From NCBI RefSeq assembly GCF_900184945.1, contig NZ_FXYF01000003.1, positions 62,001-126,000 of the forward strand: 64,000 nt of DNA, read 5' to 3'. The notes under the pieces are model-generated. The model was given only the letters and a program-made list of their open reading frames with translations. It did not search any database and had not been told where the DNA came from. This document shows positions 23,038 to 30,720 of this stretch, one piece after another (within the stretch, counting starts at the first letter, position 1; each line of letters opens with the position of its first letter). Both the position numbers and the translations under genes were made by a program. Source of the stretch: Antarctobacter aquimaris. Lineage in GTDB: Bacteria > Pseudomonadota > Alphaproteobacteria > Rhodobacterales > Rhodobacteraceae.

Positions 23038-23180
23038 GCCGACGCGTTTAGCAAGGACAGGGGACGGGCTGCAAGGGGGATTTGGTTGTTTGCACGCCTT
23101 CTCCGGGGGCTATCGGCGAAATCGGTTGCATCGGGGCGGGGAATGCGGGTCACTTTCCCGGAGCTCAGAGGAGGGATGAC

Positions 23181-23873
23181 ATGGTCTCGCGTGATCAGAT
23201 GGTCTACACCCCGGTGGCGCTGCCGGACAGGTCGGACCTTGCCGACGAGGCGATGCAGGTCGAGGCCGAGGCTTTCCGTGACCGGATGCGGCGGCGGCAC
23301 ACGGTACGGGATTTCAGCGACCGTTCGGTGCCACGCGGCGTGATCGAGGCCTGCGTGGCTGCCGCGGGCACGGCGCCCTCGGGGGCGAACCACCAGCCCT
23401 GGCATTTCGCGGCGGTTTCCAGCCCGGCGATCAAGGCGCGGATCCGTGCCGCCGCAGAGGAGGAGGAGCGCCGTTTCTACGCGGGTGCGGCGGGGGACGA
23501 ATGGATCAAGGCGCTGGAGCCGATCGGCACCACCGCCAGCAAGCCGCACCTCGAGATCGCGCCCTGGCTGATCGTCGTCTTTGCCCAGCGCTACGGGCGG
23601 TTCGACGACGGGACCCGGTTCAAGAACTACTACGTGCCGGAAAGCGTGGGCATCGCGACGGGCCTCCTGCTGACCGCGCTGCACCATGCCGGGCTGGCCT
23701 GCCTCGTCCACACGCCGAACCCGATGAAATTCTTGAACGAACTGCTGGGTCGCCCCGAAGCCGAGAAGCCGACCATGATCATCGCGACCGGGCACCCGTC
23801 GAAGGACGCCACGGTGCCGGCGGTGGCCAAGATCAAGAAGCCGCTGGACGAGATCCTGTCGGTTTTCGACTGA
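23181..23873 (+). CDS. Nitroreductase-fold flavoprotein, iodotyrosine deiodinase-like
   Basis: This 230-aa FMN protein resembles the iodotyrosine deiodinase (IYD) branch of the nitroreductase superfamily. From N to C it has RRRHTVRDFSDRSVP, GTAPSGANHQPWHF (FMN/dimer loop), EEEERRFY, GLLLTALHHAGL, and LGRPEAEKPTMII..GHPSKDATVP. The IYD substrate-lid triad is present with correct spacing: Glu96, Tyr100 and Lys121 (Tyr+21, as in the human enzyme). This supports reductive dehalogenation of halotyrosines, known in bacterial homologues. ATG at 23181 follows an AGGAGG. The gene stands alone after the tRNA. Confidence 0.8.
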   Translation: MVSRDQMVYTPVALPDRSDLADEAMQVEAEAFRDRMRRRHTVRDFSDRSVPRGVIEACVAAAGTAPSGANHQPWHFAAVSSPAIKARIRAAAEEEERRFYAGAAGDEWIKALEPIGTTASKPHLEIAPWLIVVFAQRYGRFDDGTRFKNYYVPESVGIATGLLLTALHHAGLACLVHTPNPMKFLNELLGRPEAEKPTMIIATGHPSKDATVPAVAKIKKPLDEILSVFD

Positions 23874-23942
23874 CCGGCCCGGCAGGCGGGCGCGCCGCCA
23901 TTCAGGGACGCGCGCCTTGCTCACCTGCCATGCGGCCAGCGT

Positions 23943-25721
23943 TCAGCTGGACACCTGTTCCCGCAGGATGGAGGCGGTGAGCGAGATCATCAGGTAGATG
24001 CCGCCGAAGATCAGGAACGCCAGCATGGTGTTCTCGAACTTGCGCGGATAGCTGGGATCCTCCGAGGGCACCGGCACCACCGAGGTGGTCAGGTAGCGCG
24101 CCTGGCTGTCGGCGTCGCGGCGCGCCTGTTCCAGCCGTTCCAGCGCGGTTTGCAGCATCAGGTCGCGGGTGGCGAGATCGGCCTCGGCCAGCTTGATCTG
24201 CACGGCCTTCTCGGCCAGCGATTCCTCGCCCGTGGTGGCGGTGGTCATCTCGGCGTTGAGCCGCCCGAGCAGGTCCTGAAGCCGGCGGACATCGCCGCGC
24301 GCGCCGTCGACCTTGGCCTGGTTCGGGCGCGTGTTGTCCAGCAGCGCCTGAAGTTGCAGCTGCCTTTCCTGCAATTGCAGCTCGTAGGTGTTGATCTGGG
24401 CACGCAGCGCGGCAATGCGGCCCTCGGGGTCGACGATGTTGCCCTCCTGCTGCATGCGCACCAGCCGCTCCTGCGCCTCGCGGCGGCCGACTTCGGCTTC
24501 GGCCAGGCCCGTCTCGGCGTCTGTGACGGCGTTCGACCGCTTGCGCAGCGAGAGGTTGTCGACCCGCTCCTCGGCGTAGCCGATCAGCGCGCGCGAGAAT
24601 TCGGCCGCGGTCTCGGGGTCGGCGGCCATGATCTCCATCTTGATGACGCCCTCGGTCGGGTCATAGCCGATCTGGATGTGGCGTTTGTACAGGCTGTAGG
24701 CCTCTTCGTTGGACGGGTTGTCGGCCAGCCGCTGGATCGGGTCGATGAAGGGCTGGGTGAAATGCGCCTTGAATCCCTCGTCCTGGTCGAGGCGCAGCAT
24801 CGCGTCCTTGGAGGTCAGGTAGGACTGCACGGCGATGGCATCCTGGTTGGTGGCGAATTGCGTGCCCGAGAACAGCGACCCCATGGCCCCGGCCGAGTTT
24901 TCGGCCTTGAGGATCAGGAATTCGGACTTGGTCGAATACATCGGCGTCGCCACCGCGTAGAAATAGTAGCCCGCGACAAGGGTCGGCAGCAGCACAAAGG
25001 CCGCGAGCCGCACCATGAGCAGCATCATCTTCTTGCGTCGGCGGGCGGCCAGGTCGCGCTGGATCTGCATCATCTCGGCGGCCCGGCGCTGGGCCGGGCT
25101 GGCGGTCTCGGTCGAGGGCAGCTGCTTTTTCTCGACGGGCACGGTCTGCGGCAGCTGCACCCGCGCCTCGGGCGCGCCGGCGGGCGCGGCGCGGGGTTCG
25201 CCCTGCACGAGCTCCAGCATGTTGGTGCGCTGGAAAGGGTCGATCCCGCGGGCGCGCAGCAGGCGCACGGCGTCGAAATCCGAGGTCGGGTTCAGCCCGT
25301 GTTTCTGCGCCACGCGGCGGGCCATGCGCAACTGCCGCCCGGTCAGCCCCTCTTCGCGGATGGCGTCCATGTCGATCTCACCGGCGACCTGCCGGGGCGA
25401 GGCGACCTCGCCGCTGCGGAGCGTCTCGGCATCGGGCGCGTCCGTTGCCGGAGCGGGGGCGGGGGCCGATGGTGCGGCCGGGCGGGAAAACTGCGGCCGG
25501 CCGGACACCGGCGCCTCGGGGCGCGCGGCGGTCTCGGGCGGCGGCGCCAGCATCCGCTGCGCTGCCGACGGGGTGGCAGCGGCCAGGGGAGTGTCCGGCG
25601 CGGCGGCGGCGGCGGCCGCCGGGGCTGCGACGCTCTTGGGGTCCGCACCTGGGGCGGGCACGGCCTCGGCGGCCGGGGACCGCCGGATGCGGAATTTCCT
25701 AGCCTTCGGTTTCGTAGTCAT
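23943..25721 (-). CDS. Capsule polysaccharide export inner-membrane protein, KpsE/BexC/CtrB type
   Basis: This 592-aa protein has a Wzz-like layout: TM1 at about 232-255 (MMLLMVRLAAFVLLPTLVAG), a periplasmic alpha/coiled-coil domain (long LQERQLQLQALL and RLNAEMTTATTGEE-type helices), and TM2 near the end (AFLIFGGIYLMISLTASIL). Polysaccharide co-polymerases of this family link the inner-membrane ABC exporter to the outer-membrane channel. Unusual is the ~230-residue cytoplasmic N-terminal extension, Ala/Pro-rich for 100 residues and then with a small helical domain (GLTGRQLRMARRVAQKHGL). Start at 25721 overlaps the ATPase gene by 23 bp. Confidence 0.85.
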   Translation of the reverse strand: MTTKPKARKFRIRRSPAAEAVPAPGADPKSVAAPAAAAAAAPDTPLAAATPSAAQRMLAPPPETAARPEAPVSGRPQFSRPAAPSAPAPAPATDAPDAETLRSGEVASPRQVAGEIDMDAIREEGLTGRQLRMARRVAQKHGLNPTSDFDAVRLLRARGIDPFQRTNMLELVQGEPRAAPAGAPEARVQLPQTVPVEKKQLPSTETASPAQRRAAEMMQIQRDLAARRRKKMMLLMVRLAAFVLLPTLVAGYYFYAVATPMYSTKSEFLILKAENSAGAMGSLFSGTQFATNQDAIAVQSYLTSKDAMLRLDQDEGFKAHFTQPFIDPIQRLADNPSNEEAYSLYKRHIQIGYDPTEGVIKMEIMAADPETAAEFSRALIGYAEERVDNLSLRKRSNAVTDAETGLAEAEVGRREAQERLVRMQQEGNIVDPEGRIAALRAQINTYELQLQERQLQLQALLDNTRPNQAKVDGARGDVRRLQDLLGRLNAEMTTATTGEESLAEKAVQIKLAEADLATRDLMLQTALERLEQARRDADSQARYLTTSVVPVPSEDPSYPRKFENTMLAFLIFGGIYLMISLTASILREQVSS

Positions 25722-26358
25722 AGAGGCGTTTCGCTTCTTCCAGTGTGTCGAACATGTGCATCTTGCCATCCACCAGGACGGCCGCCTTGCGGGCGAATTT
25801 CTCCAGCACCTTGGGCTGGTGGCTGACGATGATGATCGTCGTGGTGCGCAGACGCTCGGCCAGGATGTCGCCCGCCTTGCGGTTGAACTCGGCATCGGTG
25901 GAGTTGGGCATGCCTTCGTCGATCAGGTAAATGTCGAAATCCAGCGCCAGCATCAACGCAAAGGTGAACCGCGCGCGCATCCCCGACGAATAGGTGCCGA
26001 TCGGCTGGTCGAAATATTCCTTCAGGTCGCACAGCCAGCGGCAGAAGGATTCGACGTAGTCCGGGTCCAGCCCGTAGAGCTTGGCGATGAAGCGGGCGTT
26101 TTCCTTGGCCGAGATCTTGCTGACCACGCCGCCCATGAACCCCAGCGGAAAGGACACCCGGCAGCCGCGCCGGATCTCGCCCTCGTCAGGTTTTTCCAGG
26201 CCGGCCATCATCTTGATCACGGTGGTCTTTCCGGTGCCGTTGGGCGCCAGGATACCCAGCGATTCCCCCAGGTCGACGCGAAACGACACCCGGTCAAGGA
26301 TCACCTTGCGCTGGGTCCCGGTCCAGAAGGACTTGCTGACCATGTCGAACTCTAACAT
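25699..26358 (-). CDS. Capsule export ABC transporter ATPase, KpsT type
   Basis: This 219-aa ATPase has Walker A APNGTGKT at 38-45, the family-typical YSSGMRARF signature in place of LSGGQ, Walker B DIYLIDEGM, and the switch His in IIIVSHQPK. These are the hallmarks of the KpsT/BexA/CtrD branch that drives capsular polysaccharide or teichoic-type export. It is translationally linked to the KpsE-like gene. The permease (KpsM) is not adjacent, so it must be encoded elsewhere or shared. An A/T-rich upstream region (26359-26445) probably holds the promoter. Confidence 0.9.
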   Translation of the reverse strand: MLEFDMVSKSFWTGTQRKVILDRVSFRVDLGESLGILAPNGTGKTTVIKMMAGLEKPDEGEIRRGCRVSFPLGFMGGVVSKISAKENARFIAKLYGLDPDYVESFCRWLCDLKEYFDQPIGTYSSGMRARFTFALMLALDFDIYLIDEGMPNSTDAEFNRKAGDILAERLRTTTIIIVSHQPKVLEKFARKAAVLVDGKMHMFDTLEEAKRLYDYETEG

Positions 26359-26445
26359 CTGGGTGCCCCGGTGTCGGATGGTTCCCGTGCAATCGGTATA
26401 TGGGACAACTAGGTAGATAATTTGTTCACATTATGACGGTGTACG

Positions 26446-26481
26446 GAAACAAACACAATTCGGGCCCCGCATTGGGGCCCG
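26446..26481 (-). terminator. Rho-independent terminator of the permease transcript
   Basis: CGGGCCCC at 26461-26468 and GGGGCCCG at 26474-26481 make an 8-bp GC stem with a 5-nt loop. On the minus strand it is followed by AATTGTGTTTGTTT. It lies 25 bp after the permease stop and shields the capsule genes from read-through. Confidence 0.75.
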
Positions 26482-26506
26482 AGCGTGATCAGGTTTTCCA
26501 TGCGCC

Positions 26507-27535
26507 TCAGGCCAGCGCCCCCCAGGCCAGCCCGGCCAGCAGCGAACCCACCAGGGCAAAGCCCAGGTAGGCGGCAAAGATCCGCGGCTTGACCAGCGCC
26601 CAGACGGCGATCGCCGCCGGGATGCAGCTGACACCGCCCGCCAGAACAAAGCTCATCGCCGCGCCGGGCGCCATGCCCTGTTGCAGCAACGCATCGACCA
26701 GCGGCACCGCGGCATAGCCGTTGAGGTAGGCCGGCGCGCCCACCAGCGCCCCCATCAGGATCGGCATGAGCCCCGTGCCGCCCAGCACCGAGGCGATGGT
26801 TTCGGCCGGCACGTAGTGGATCATCAGCGTCTCGATGATGTAGGCCAGCGTCAGCCACTTGAGCAGGAACAGCAGGTTGTCCAGCCCGGTGTCGCGAAAC
26901 GCCTCGATGCGCGCGGGCTCCTGCCAGAAGCGCCAGACCGGCGTGCCACGAAAGGGTTTCTTGACGCCGCAGCAGCCGCCGACCTGCGGTTTCGCGCGCA
27001 AGGGATCGCGAAAGACCGGGGTCTGCGCAAAGACCATGGTGCCGAAACCGCCCAGCAGGCCCAGCCCCACGGCGGCCACCGTCTTGGCCAGCGCAAAATC
27101 GAAACCCAGCGTCCCGGCGGTGATGGCGAACATCGCCGGATCCATCAGCGGCGAGGCCAGCCAGAAGGCCATGACCGCCGACAGCGGCGCGCCCACTGCC
27201 AGCAATGCGGCGATGAAGGGGATGACCTCGCAGGAACAGAAGGGCGCCAGCCCGCCCAGCGCCGCGGCGAACAGGATCATCCGCGTCTCGCGCCCCTCGA
27301 AGGCCTTGGCCAGCAGTGTCTCGGCCCCGGTCGCCTTCAGGTAGGCCACCGCCAGCACCGCGAACAGGATGAACGGCGCGGTATGCGCCAGCGCCCCGGC
27401 GGCAAAGACCACGGTCGGCACCGCCTGCGGCCAGTCCAGCAGCGCGGTCAGCGCCAGCAGGATCGCGCTGGCCGCCCAGGCGCGCGGAATCCGCGGCAGC
27501 CGCCGGGGGGAGGGGGGAGAGGTGGTCTCAGCCAT
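26507..27535 (-). CDS. Permease of the ArsP/UPF0718 (PF03773) family
   Basis: This 342-aa membrane protein has about eight hydrophobic segments. The diagnostic APFCSCEVIPF (loop cysteines) and a second inverted half with VGAPAYLNGYAAVPLV mark the ArsP-type permease family. Members export methylated arsenicals, and related ones (SO_0444 type) export copper or zinc. The cytoplasmic loop here has GGCCGVKK, a further possible metal/metalloid ligand. The partner ArsR gene overlaps its start by 8 bp, so the pair is an inducible efflux unit. Arsenical versus metal substrate is not decided. Confidence 0.8.
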   Translation of the reverse strand: MAETTSPPSPRRLPRIPRAWAASAILLALTALLDWPQAVPTVVFAAGALAHTAPFILFAVLAVAYLKATGAETLLAKAFEGRETRMILFAAALGGLAPFCSCEVIPFIAALLAVGAPLSAVMAFWLASPLMDPAMFAITAGTLGFDFALAKTVAAVGLGLLGGFGTMVFAQTPVFRDPLRAKPQVGGCCGVKKPFRGTPVWRFWQEPARIEAFRDTGLDNLLFLLKWLTLAYIIETLMIHYVPAETIASVLGGTGLMPILMGALVGAPAYLNGYAAVPLVDALLQQGMAPGAAMSFVLAGGVSCIPAAIAVWALVKPRIFAAYLGFALVGSLLAGLAWGALA

Positions 27536-27872
27536 GGGCGTGGTCCTTGTGGCAGACGGGGGAATCGGCGCAGCATTGGCGCAGCAGGTAATCCGACAGC
27601 GCCTCCACCTCCTGGTAGTCGGCGGCGGCGCAGATGATCGACCGACCCTGCCGTGCCTGGGTGACAAGCCCGGCGGCAGAGAGGATCTTGAGATGGTGGG
27701 TCAGGGTCGACCCGGTGATGCCGCTCCGCTCGCCCAGCGTGCCGATGCTGAGACCTTCGCGGCCCGCGCGCACCAGCGTGTGCAGCACCTGGAGACGTTG
27801 TTCAGAGCCCAGCGCGGCAAACTTGGAGGCGGCGGTCTCGACCGTGAGGGAGGGGGAATCATTCATTTTCAT
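27528..27872 (-). CDS. ArsR-family repressor of the permease
   Basis: The protein has 114 aa from the MKMNDSP start at 27872 (MNDSP at 27866 is nearly as likely); the longer frame to 27989 runs through operator and repeat DNA. It is a winged HTH with FAALGSEQRLQVLHTLVRAG, GERSGITGSTLTHHLKIL as the reader, and QARQGRSIICAAADY as the wing. The C-terminus QCCADSPVCHKDHAHG is rich in Cys and His and probably senses the metal or metalloid. It lacks the ELCVCDL alpha3 motif of classical ArsR. Confidence 0.88.
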   Translation of the reverse strand: MKMNDSPSLTVETAASKFAALGSEQRLQVLHTLVRAGREGLSIGTLGERSGITGSTLTHHLKILSAAGLVTQARQGRSIICAAADYQEVEALSDYLLRQCCADSPVCHKDHAHG

Positions 27873-27885
27873 GTTTCTAGGGTTG

Positions 27886-27932
27886 TCGAAATGAACTCGA
27901 TCCGCAAGCTTTATTTCGACACTTCTCGAAAT
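27886..27932. promoter_or_regulatory. Palindromic ArsR operator
   Basis: ATTTCGA at 27913-27919 and TCGAAAT at 27926-27932 form a perfect 7-bp inverted repeat with 6-bp spacing, the usual ArsR-type geometry. A further half-site TCGAAAT is at 27886-27892, between the palindrome and the gene. The position just upstream of the arsR start supports autoregulation. Confidence 0.65.
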
Positions 27933-27969
27933 GATGCGGTGCACCGGCCGCATCCCATGGCGCGCGGTC

Positions 27970-28025
27970 CGTGATTCTTCTGGCGTCAAATATCCCGGGG
28001 GTAAGGGGGCAGCGCCCCCTCCGGC
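27970..28025 (-). repeat. Dispersed GC-rich repeat, copy A
   Basis: On the minus strand this reads as a GGGGGCGCTGCCCCC hairpin, then CCCCCGGGATATTT and GCCAGAAGAA. Hairpin plus tail match copies at 29448, 35111 and (tail only) 47291. It lies between the ArsR control region and the UDG-like gene. Confidence 0.65.
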
Positions 28026-28060
28026 GTGACCTGGCCGCCTGCACCCGCTAGATATGACAC

Positions 28061-28642
28061 ATGCACACGCTGCTCGAAGACATCCGCGCCTGCCGCCTCT
28101 GCGCCGACAGTTTCGCCGCGACCGAGACGGCGCACGAACCGCGCCCGGTGCTGCGCGCCGCGCCCACCGCGCGCCTGCTGATCGCCGGGCAGGCCCCGGG
28201 AATGAAGGTGCATCTCTCGGGGATGCCCTTCACCGATCCCTCGGGCGACCGGCTGCGCGACTGGCTGGGGATCGGCCCGGACACCTTTTACGACGAAACT
28301 CGCGTCGCCATCGTGCCCATGGCCTTCTGCTTTCCCGGCTATCGCAAGGGCTCGGACCTGCCGCCGCCGGCGCTCTGCGCCGCGACCTGGCGCGCGCGGG
28401 TGATGGCCGAACTGCCCGAGATCCGTCTGACCGTGCTGGTCGGCGGCCACGCGCAGCGCTGGCACCTGGGGGTGAAAACCGGCGTGACCGAGACCGTTGC
28501 CCGCTGGCGCGACTTTTCGCCTGCCGTGTTGCCCTTGCCGCATCCCTCGTGGCGCAATACCGCGTGGCTGAACCGCAACCCCTGGTTCGAGGCCGAGCTT
28601 CTGCCCGTTCTCAGAACCCTTGTCGCCGAGGTGCTGGCATGA
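28061..28642 (+). CDS. Uracil-DNA glycosylase superfamily protein
   Basis: The 193-aa protein has UDG-fold motif A as GQAPGMKVHLSGMPFTDPSG and a C-terminal LPHPSWRN motif in the substrate-loop position. CRLC near the N-terminus resembles the first cysteine pair of Fe-S UDGs, but the other two ligands are not evident. It is probably a uracil-DNA glycosylase-like repair enzyme of uncertain activity. The stop overlaps the next ATG (ATGA). Confidence 0.75.
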   Translation: MHTLLEDIRACRLCADSFAATETAHEPRPVLRAAPTARLLIAGQAPGMKVHLSGMPFTDPSGDRLRDWLGIGPDTFYDETRVAIVPMAFCFPGYRKGSDLPPPALCAATWRARVMAELPEIRLTVLVGGHAQRWHLGVKTGVTETVARWRDFSPAVLPLPHPSWRNTAWLNRNPWFEAELLPVLRTLVAEVLA

Positions 28643-29433
28643 CCCAACCGGACCTGACCCCGCTCGACCGCGCCTTTGCCGCGATGGAAACCGCGCCCGA
28701 GGACGACACCGCGCGCCTGCGCTACTATGACCGGCTGGCGGTGTCCGAGCTGTTCCTGATGCTGACCGAAGAGGCGCAGGGCGAGGCGATCTCGCCCGAG
28801 TTGTTCGACCTGGGCGATGCGCGCTTTGTCCTGGCCTTCGACCGCGAGGACCGGCTGGCCGGGTTCGCCGGCCGGGTGGTGCCCTATGCCGCGATGTCCG
28901 GGCGGGCGCTGGCGACGATGCTGGCGGGGCAGGGCATCGGTCTTGCGCTGAACCTCGAGGTGGCGCCGTCGCAGACGCTGCTGCCGCCCGAGGCGCTGGG
29001 CTGGCTGGTCGAAACGCTGGGCACCGGCCCGCAGGAGGCCGAGGCGCGGCCCGTCGCCGTCCGCGCGCCGCGCGTGCCCGAGGCGCTGGTCGCAGCACTG
29101 GACGCCCGGCTGGCCGGGGCGGCGGGCCTGGCGCGGCGGGCCTGGCTGGCCGAGGTGACGTATGACGACGGCACGCGCGGCCACCTTCTGGCGCTGACCG
29201 GCGCCGTGGCCGGAGCCGAGCGCGCCCTGGCCGGCACCATCAACGAGGCGCTGGTGTTCTCCGGGCTGGAGGCGGGGGCGCTGGACGTGACCTTTCTGGC
29301 CGACAGCGATCCGCTGGCGGCCGAGCTGGCGCGGGTGGCGCTGCGCTTTGACCTGCCAGAGCCGGAGGCCGCGCCGCGGGTCGAGCGTCTGGCGCCGGGA
29401 TCTGATCCGGACAAGCCGCCGATCCTGCGTTGA
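28639..29433 (+). CDS. SseB-family protein
   Basis: This 264-aa protein has an N-terminal SseB domain (about residues 20-130), with LRYYDRLAVSELFLMLTEEA, FDLGDARFVLAFDREDRL and LNLEVAPSQTLLPPEALGWL, typical of SseB N-terminal domains. The second half, about 130 residues, has an SseB C-terminal-like fold. Outside enterobacterial type III secretion, family members are cytoplasmic proteins of uncertain function. It is translationally coupled to the UDG-like gene, so the pair may share a stress role; that is only context. Confidence 0.8.
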   Translation: MTQPDLTPLDRAFAAMETAPEDDTARLRYYDRLAVSELFLMLTEEAQGEAISPELFDLGDARFVLAFDREDRLAGFAGRVVPYAAMSGRALATMLAGQGIGLALNLEVAPSQTLLPPEALGWLVETLGTGPQEAEARPVAVRAPRVPEALVAALDARLAGAAGLARRAWLAEVTYDDGTRGHLLALTGAVAGAERALAGTINEALVFSGLEAGALDVTFLADSDPLAAELARVALRFDLPEPEAAPRVERLAPGSDPDKPPILR

Positions 29434-29447
29434 CCTGCTTGGCGGCC

Positions 29448-29520
29448 GTTGCAGGGGGCTCTGCCCCCGTCTCCCTGCGGTCGACCCCCCCGGAGGTACT
29501 TGGACCAAGAAGAAGCCTGC
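29448..29520 (+). repeat. Dispersed GC-rich repeat, copy B (diverged)
   Basis: It contains GGGGGCTCTGCCCCC followed by CCCCCCGGAGGTACTTGG and a CCAAGAAGAAG tail, a diverged form of the element at 27970 and 35111. It fills most of the gap between the SseB gene and the P1 peptidase gene. Confidence 0.6.
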
Positions 29521-29532
29521 GGGTGCGGCCGG

Positions 29533-30534
29533 TTACAGGCCGAGGTCCTGCCTGACCGTTGGCAGGGTGTCGCCGGACGCCGCGGTCGCCTCCCAGACGG
29601 CGCGGGCGATTGCGCGGGCGAGGCAGAGGCTGGCAGCATGGCCGATCAGGGCGGCCTGAATCTCGGGGGTATCGAGTGGCCGCGCGCCGGTGGCGGCGGC
29701 AAAGACAAGGTCGCCGTCCATCGGGCTGTGCGCTGGCACCACCGCGCGGGCGATGCCGTCATGCGCGGCGACGGCCATCCGGTGGCATTGCGCCTTGGTC
29801 AACGCCGCGTCGGTGGCGACGATGGCGATGGTGGTGTTGCCCTGCTGGGCCATGGCGGCGACCTTGCGGCTGGGCGGCAGGGTGATCGAGGGGGTCGGGT
29901 CAGGCCCGAGGCCGCCGAATTCAGCGTCGAGTTCAAACGGCGCAGCCCAGAAGTGACGGCCAGATGGGGTTGTCACGCTGCCCATCGGGTTGACCGCCAC
30001 CAGCGCGCCGACCGTGGTGCCGTCATCGAGCACGAGGCTGGCGGACCCCAGCCCGCCCTTGTGACGGGCGGTCTGCGCGCCGGTGCCCGCGCCGTGGCTG
30101 CCGATGGCGAAGGTCTCGGCGGCATTGGCCAGCGCCCGCCGCCCGAGTTCAGGGTAGGGGTTGGTGCGCCAAGCCTTGTCGCCGCCGTTCAGCAGGTCGA
30201 AGAGGATGGCCGCCGGGACGATGGGCACGCGGGCGGAGAAGACCGGATAGCCGACACCCTGTTCATGCAGCGCGTCCATCACCCCCTGCGCCGCGGCGAG
30301 ACCGAAGGCGCTGCCGCCGGAAAGAGTAAGGGCGTGGACGGCCTGCACGCTCTTGTCCGGGGCGAGCAGGTCTGTTTCACGCGTGCCGGGCGCGCCACCC
30401 TGGACCGCGACGGAGGCGGTCAGCGGGCGGTCGGCGGTGAGCACCGTGGTGCCGGTGCGGATCTGGTGATCCTCGGCGTTGCCGACGCGCAGGCCGGGGA
30501 CGTCGGTGATGAGGTTTCTGGGGCCGGGGCGCAT
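29533..30534 (-). CDS. P1-family (DmpA-like) aminopeptidase / amidase
   Basis: This 333-aa Ntn-hydrolase-like protein of peptidase family S58 (DmpA) starts MRPGPRNLITDVPGLRVGNA, typical of the family, and continues with GAPGTRETDLL, SGGSAFGLAAAQGVMDAL and the KGGLGSAS region where self-cleavage and the Ser nucleophile are expected. Family members release N-terminal amino acids or hydrolyse beta-peptides. Substrate is not predictable. Start at 30534 is chosen because the upstream frame (to 30738) runs over hairpins and the SDR end. It is a monocistronic minus-strand gene. Confidence 0.85.
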   Translation of the reverse strand: MRPGPRNLITDVPGLRVGNAEDHQIRTGTTVLTADRPLTASVAVQGGAPGTRETDLLAPDKSVQAVHALTLSGGSAFGLAAAQGVMDALHEQGVGYPVFSARVPIVPAAILFDLLNGGDKAWRTNPYPELGRRALANAAETFAIGSHGAGTGAQTARHKGGLGSASLVLDDGTTVGALVAVNPMGSVTTPSGRHFWAAPFELDAEFGGLGPDPTPSITLPPSRKVAAMAQQGNTTIAIVATDAALTKAQCHRMAVAAHDGIARAVVPAHSPMDGDLVFAAATGARPLDTPEIQAALIGHAASLCLARAIARAVWEATAASGDTLPTVRQDLGL

Positions 30535-30658
30535 GGGGGACTCTGGTGAGGTCGGGTTGGTCGCACTGTCGCCTTGTCGAAGGGGAGAGGCAAGCCGGGC
30601 GCCTGCGCCTTCGCTCAGGCTGTTGATGCACCTGGAATGGCACGGTGTGGGCTGGTGA

Positions 30659-30720
30659 TCTTTCGCTTCGCGAAAGACACCCTCGCCCACCGGTTGCCCT
30701 CGCCTGCGCTCGGGCAACCT
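30659..30720. terminator. Two hairpins between the SDR and P1 peptidase genes
   Basis: TCTTTCGC (30659-30666) with GCGAAAGA (30670-30677), and GGTTGCCC (30692-30699) with GGGCAACC (30712-30719). The second touches the stop codon of the SDR gene. Neither has a clear T-run, so they are likely transcript-end structures rather than textbook terminators. Confidence 0.4.

Noticed and set aside
22746-23924. 392-aa minus-strand frame across tRNA-Ser
   Set aside because: It reads through the tRNA gene and the antisense of the flavoprotein gene; shadow.
24150-26355. Long plus-strand frames opposite the capsule genes
   Set aside because: Antisense of KpsE/KpsT; low-complexity His/Arg/Gly composition and no RBS.
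27873-27989. Extended N-terminus of the ArsR regulator
   Set aside because: The extension would translate the operator and the edge of repeat copy A; the family start is at 27866-27872.
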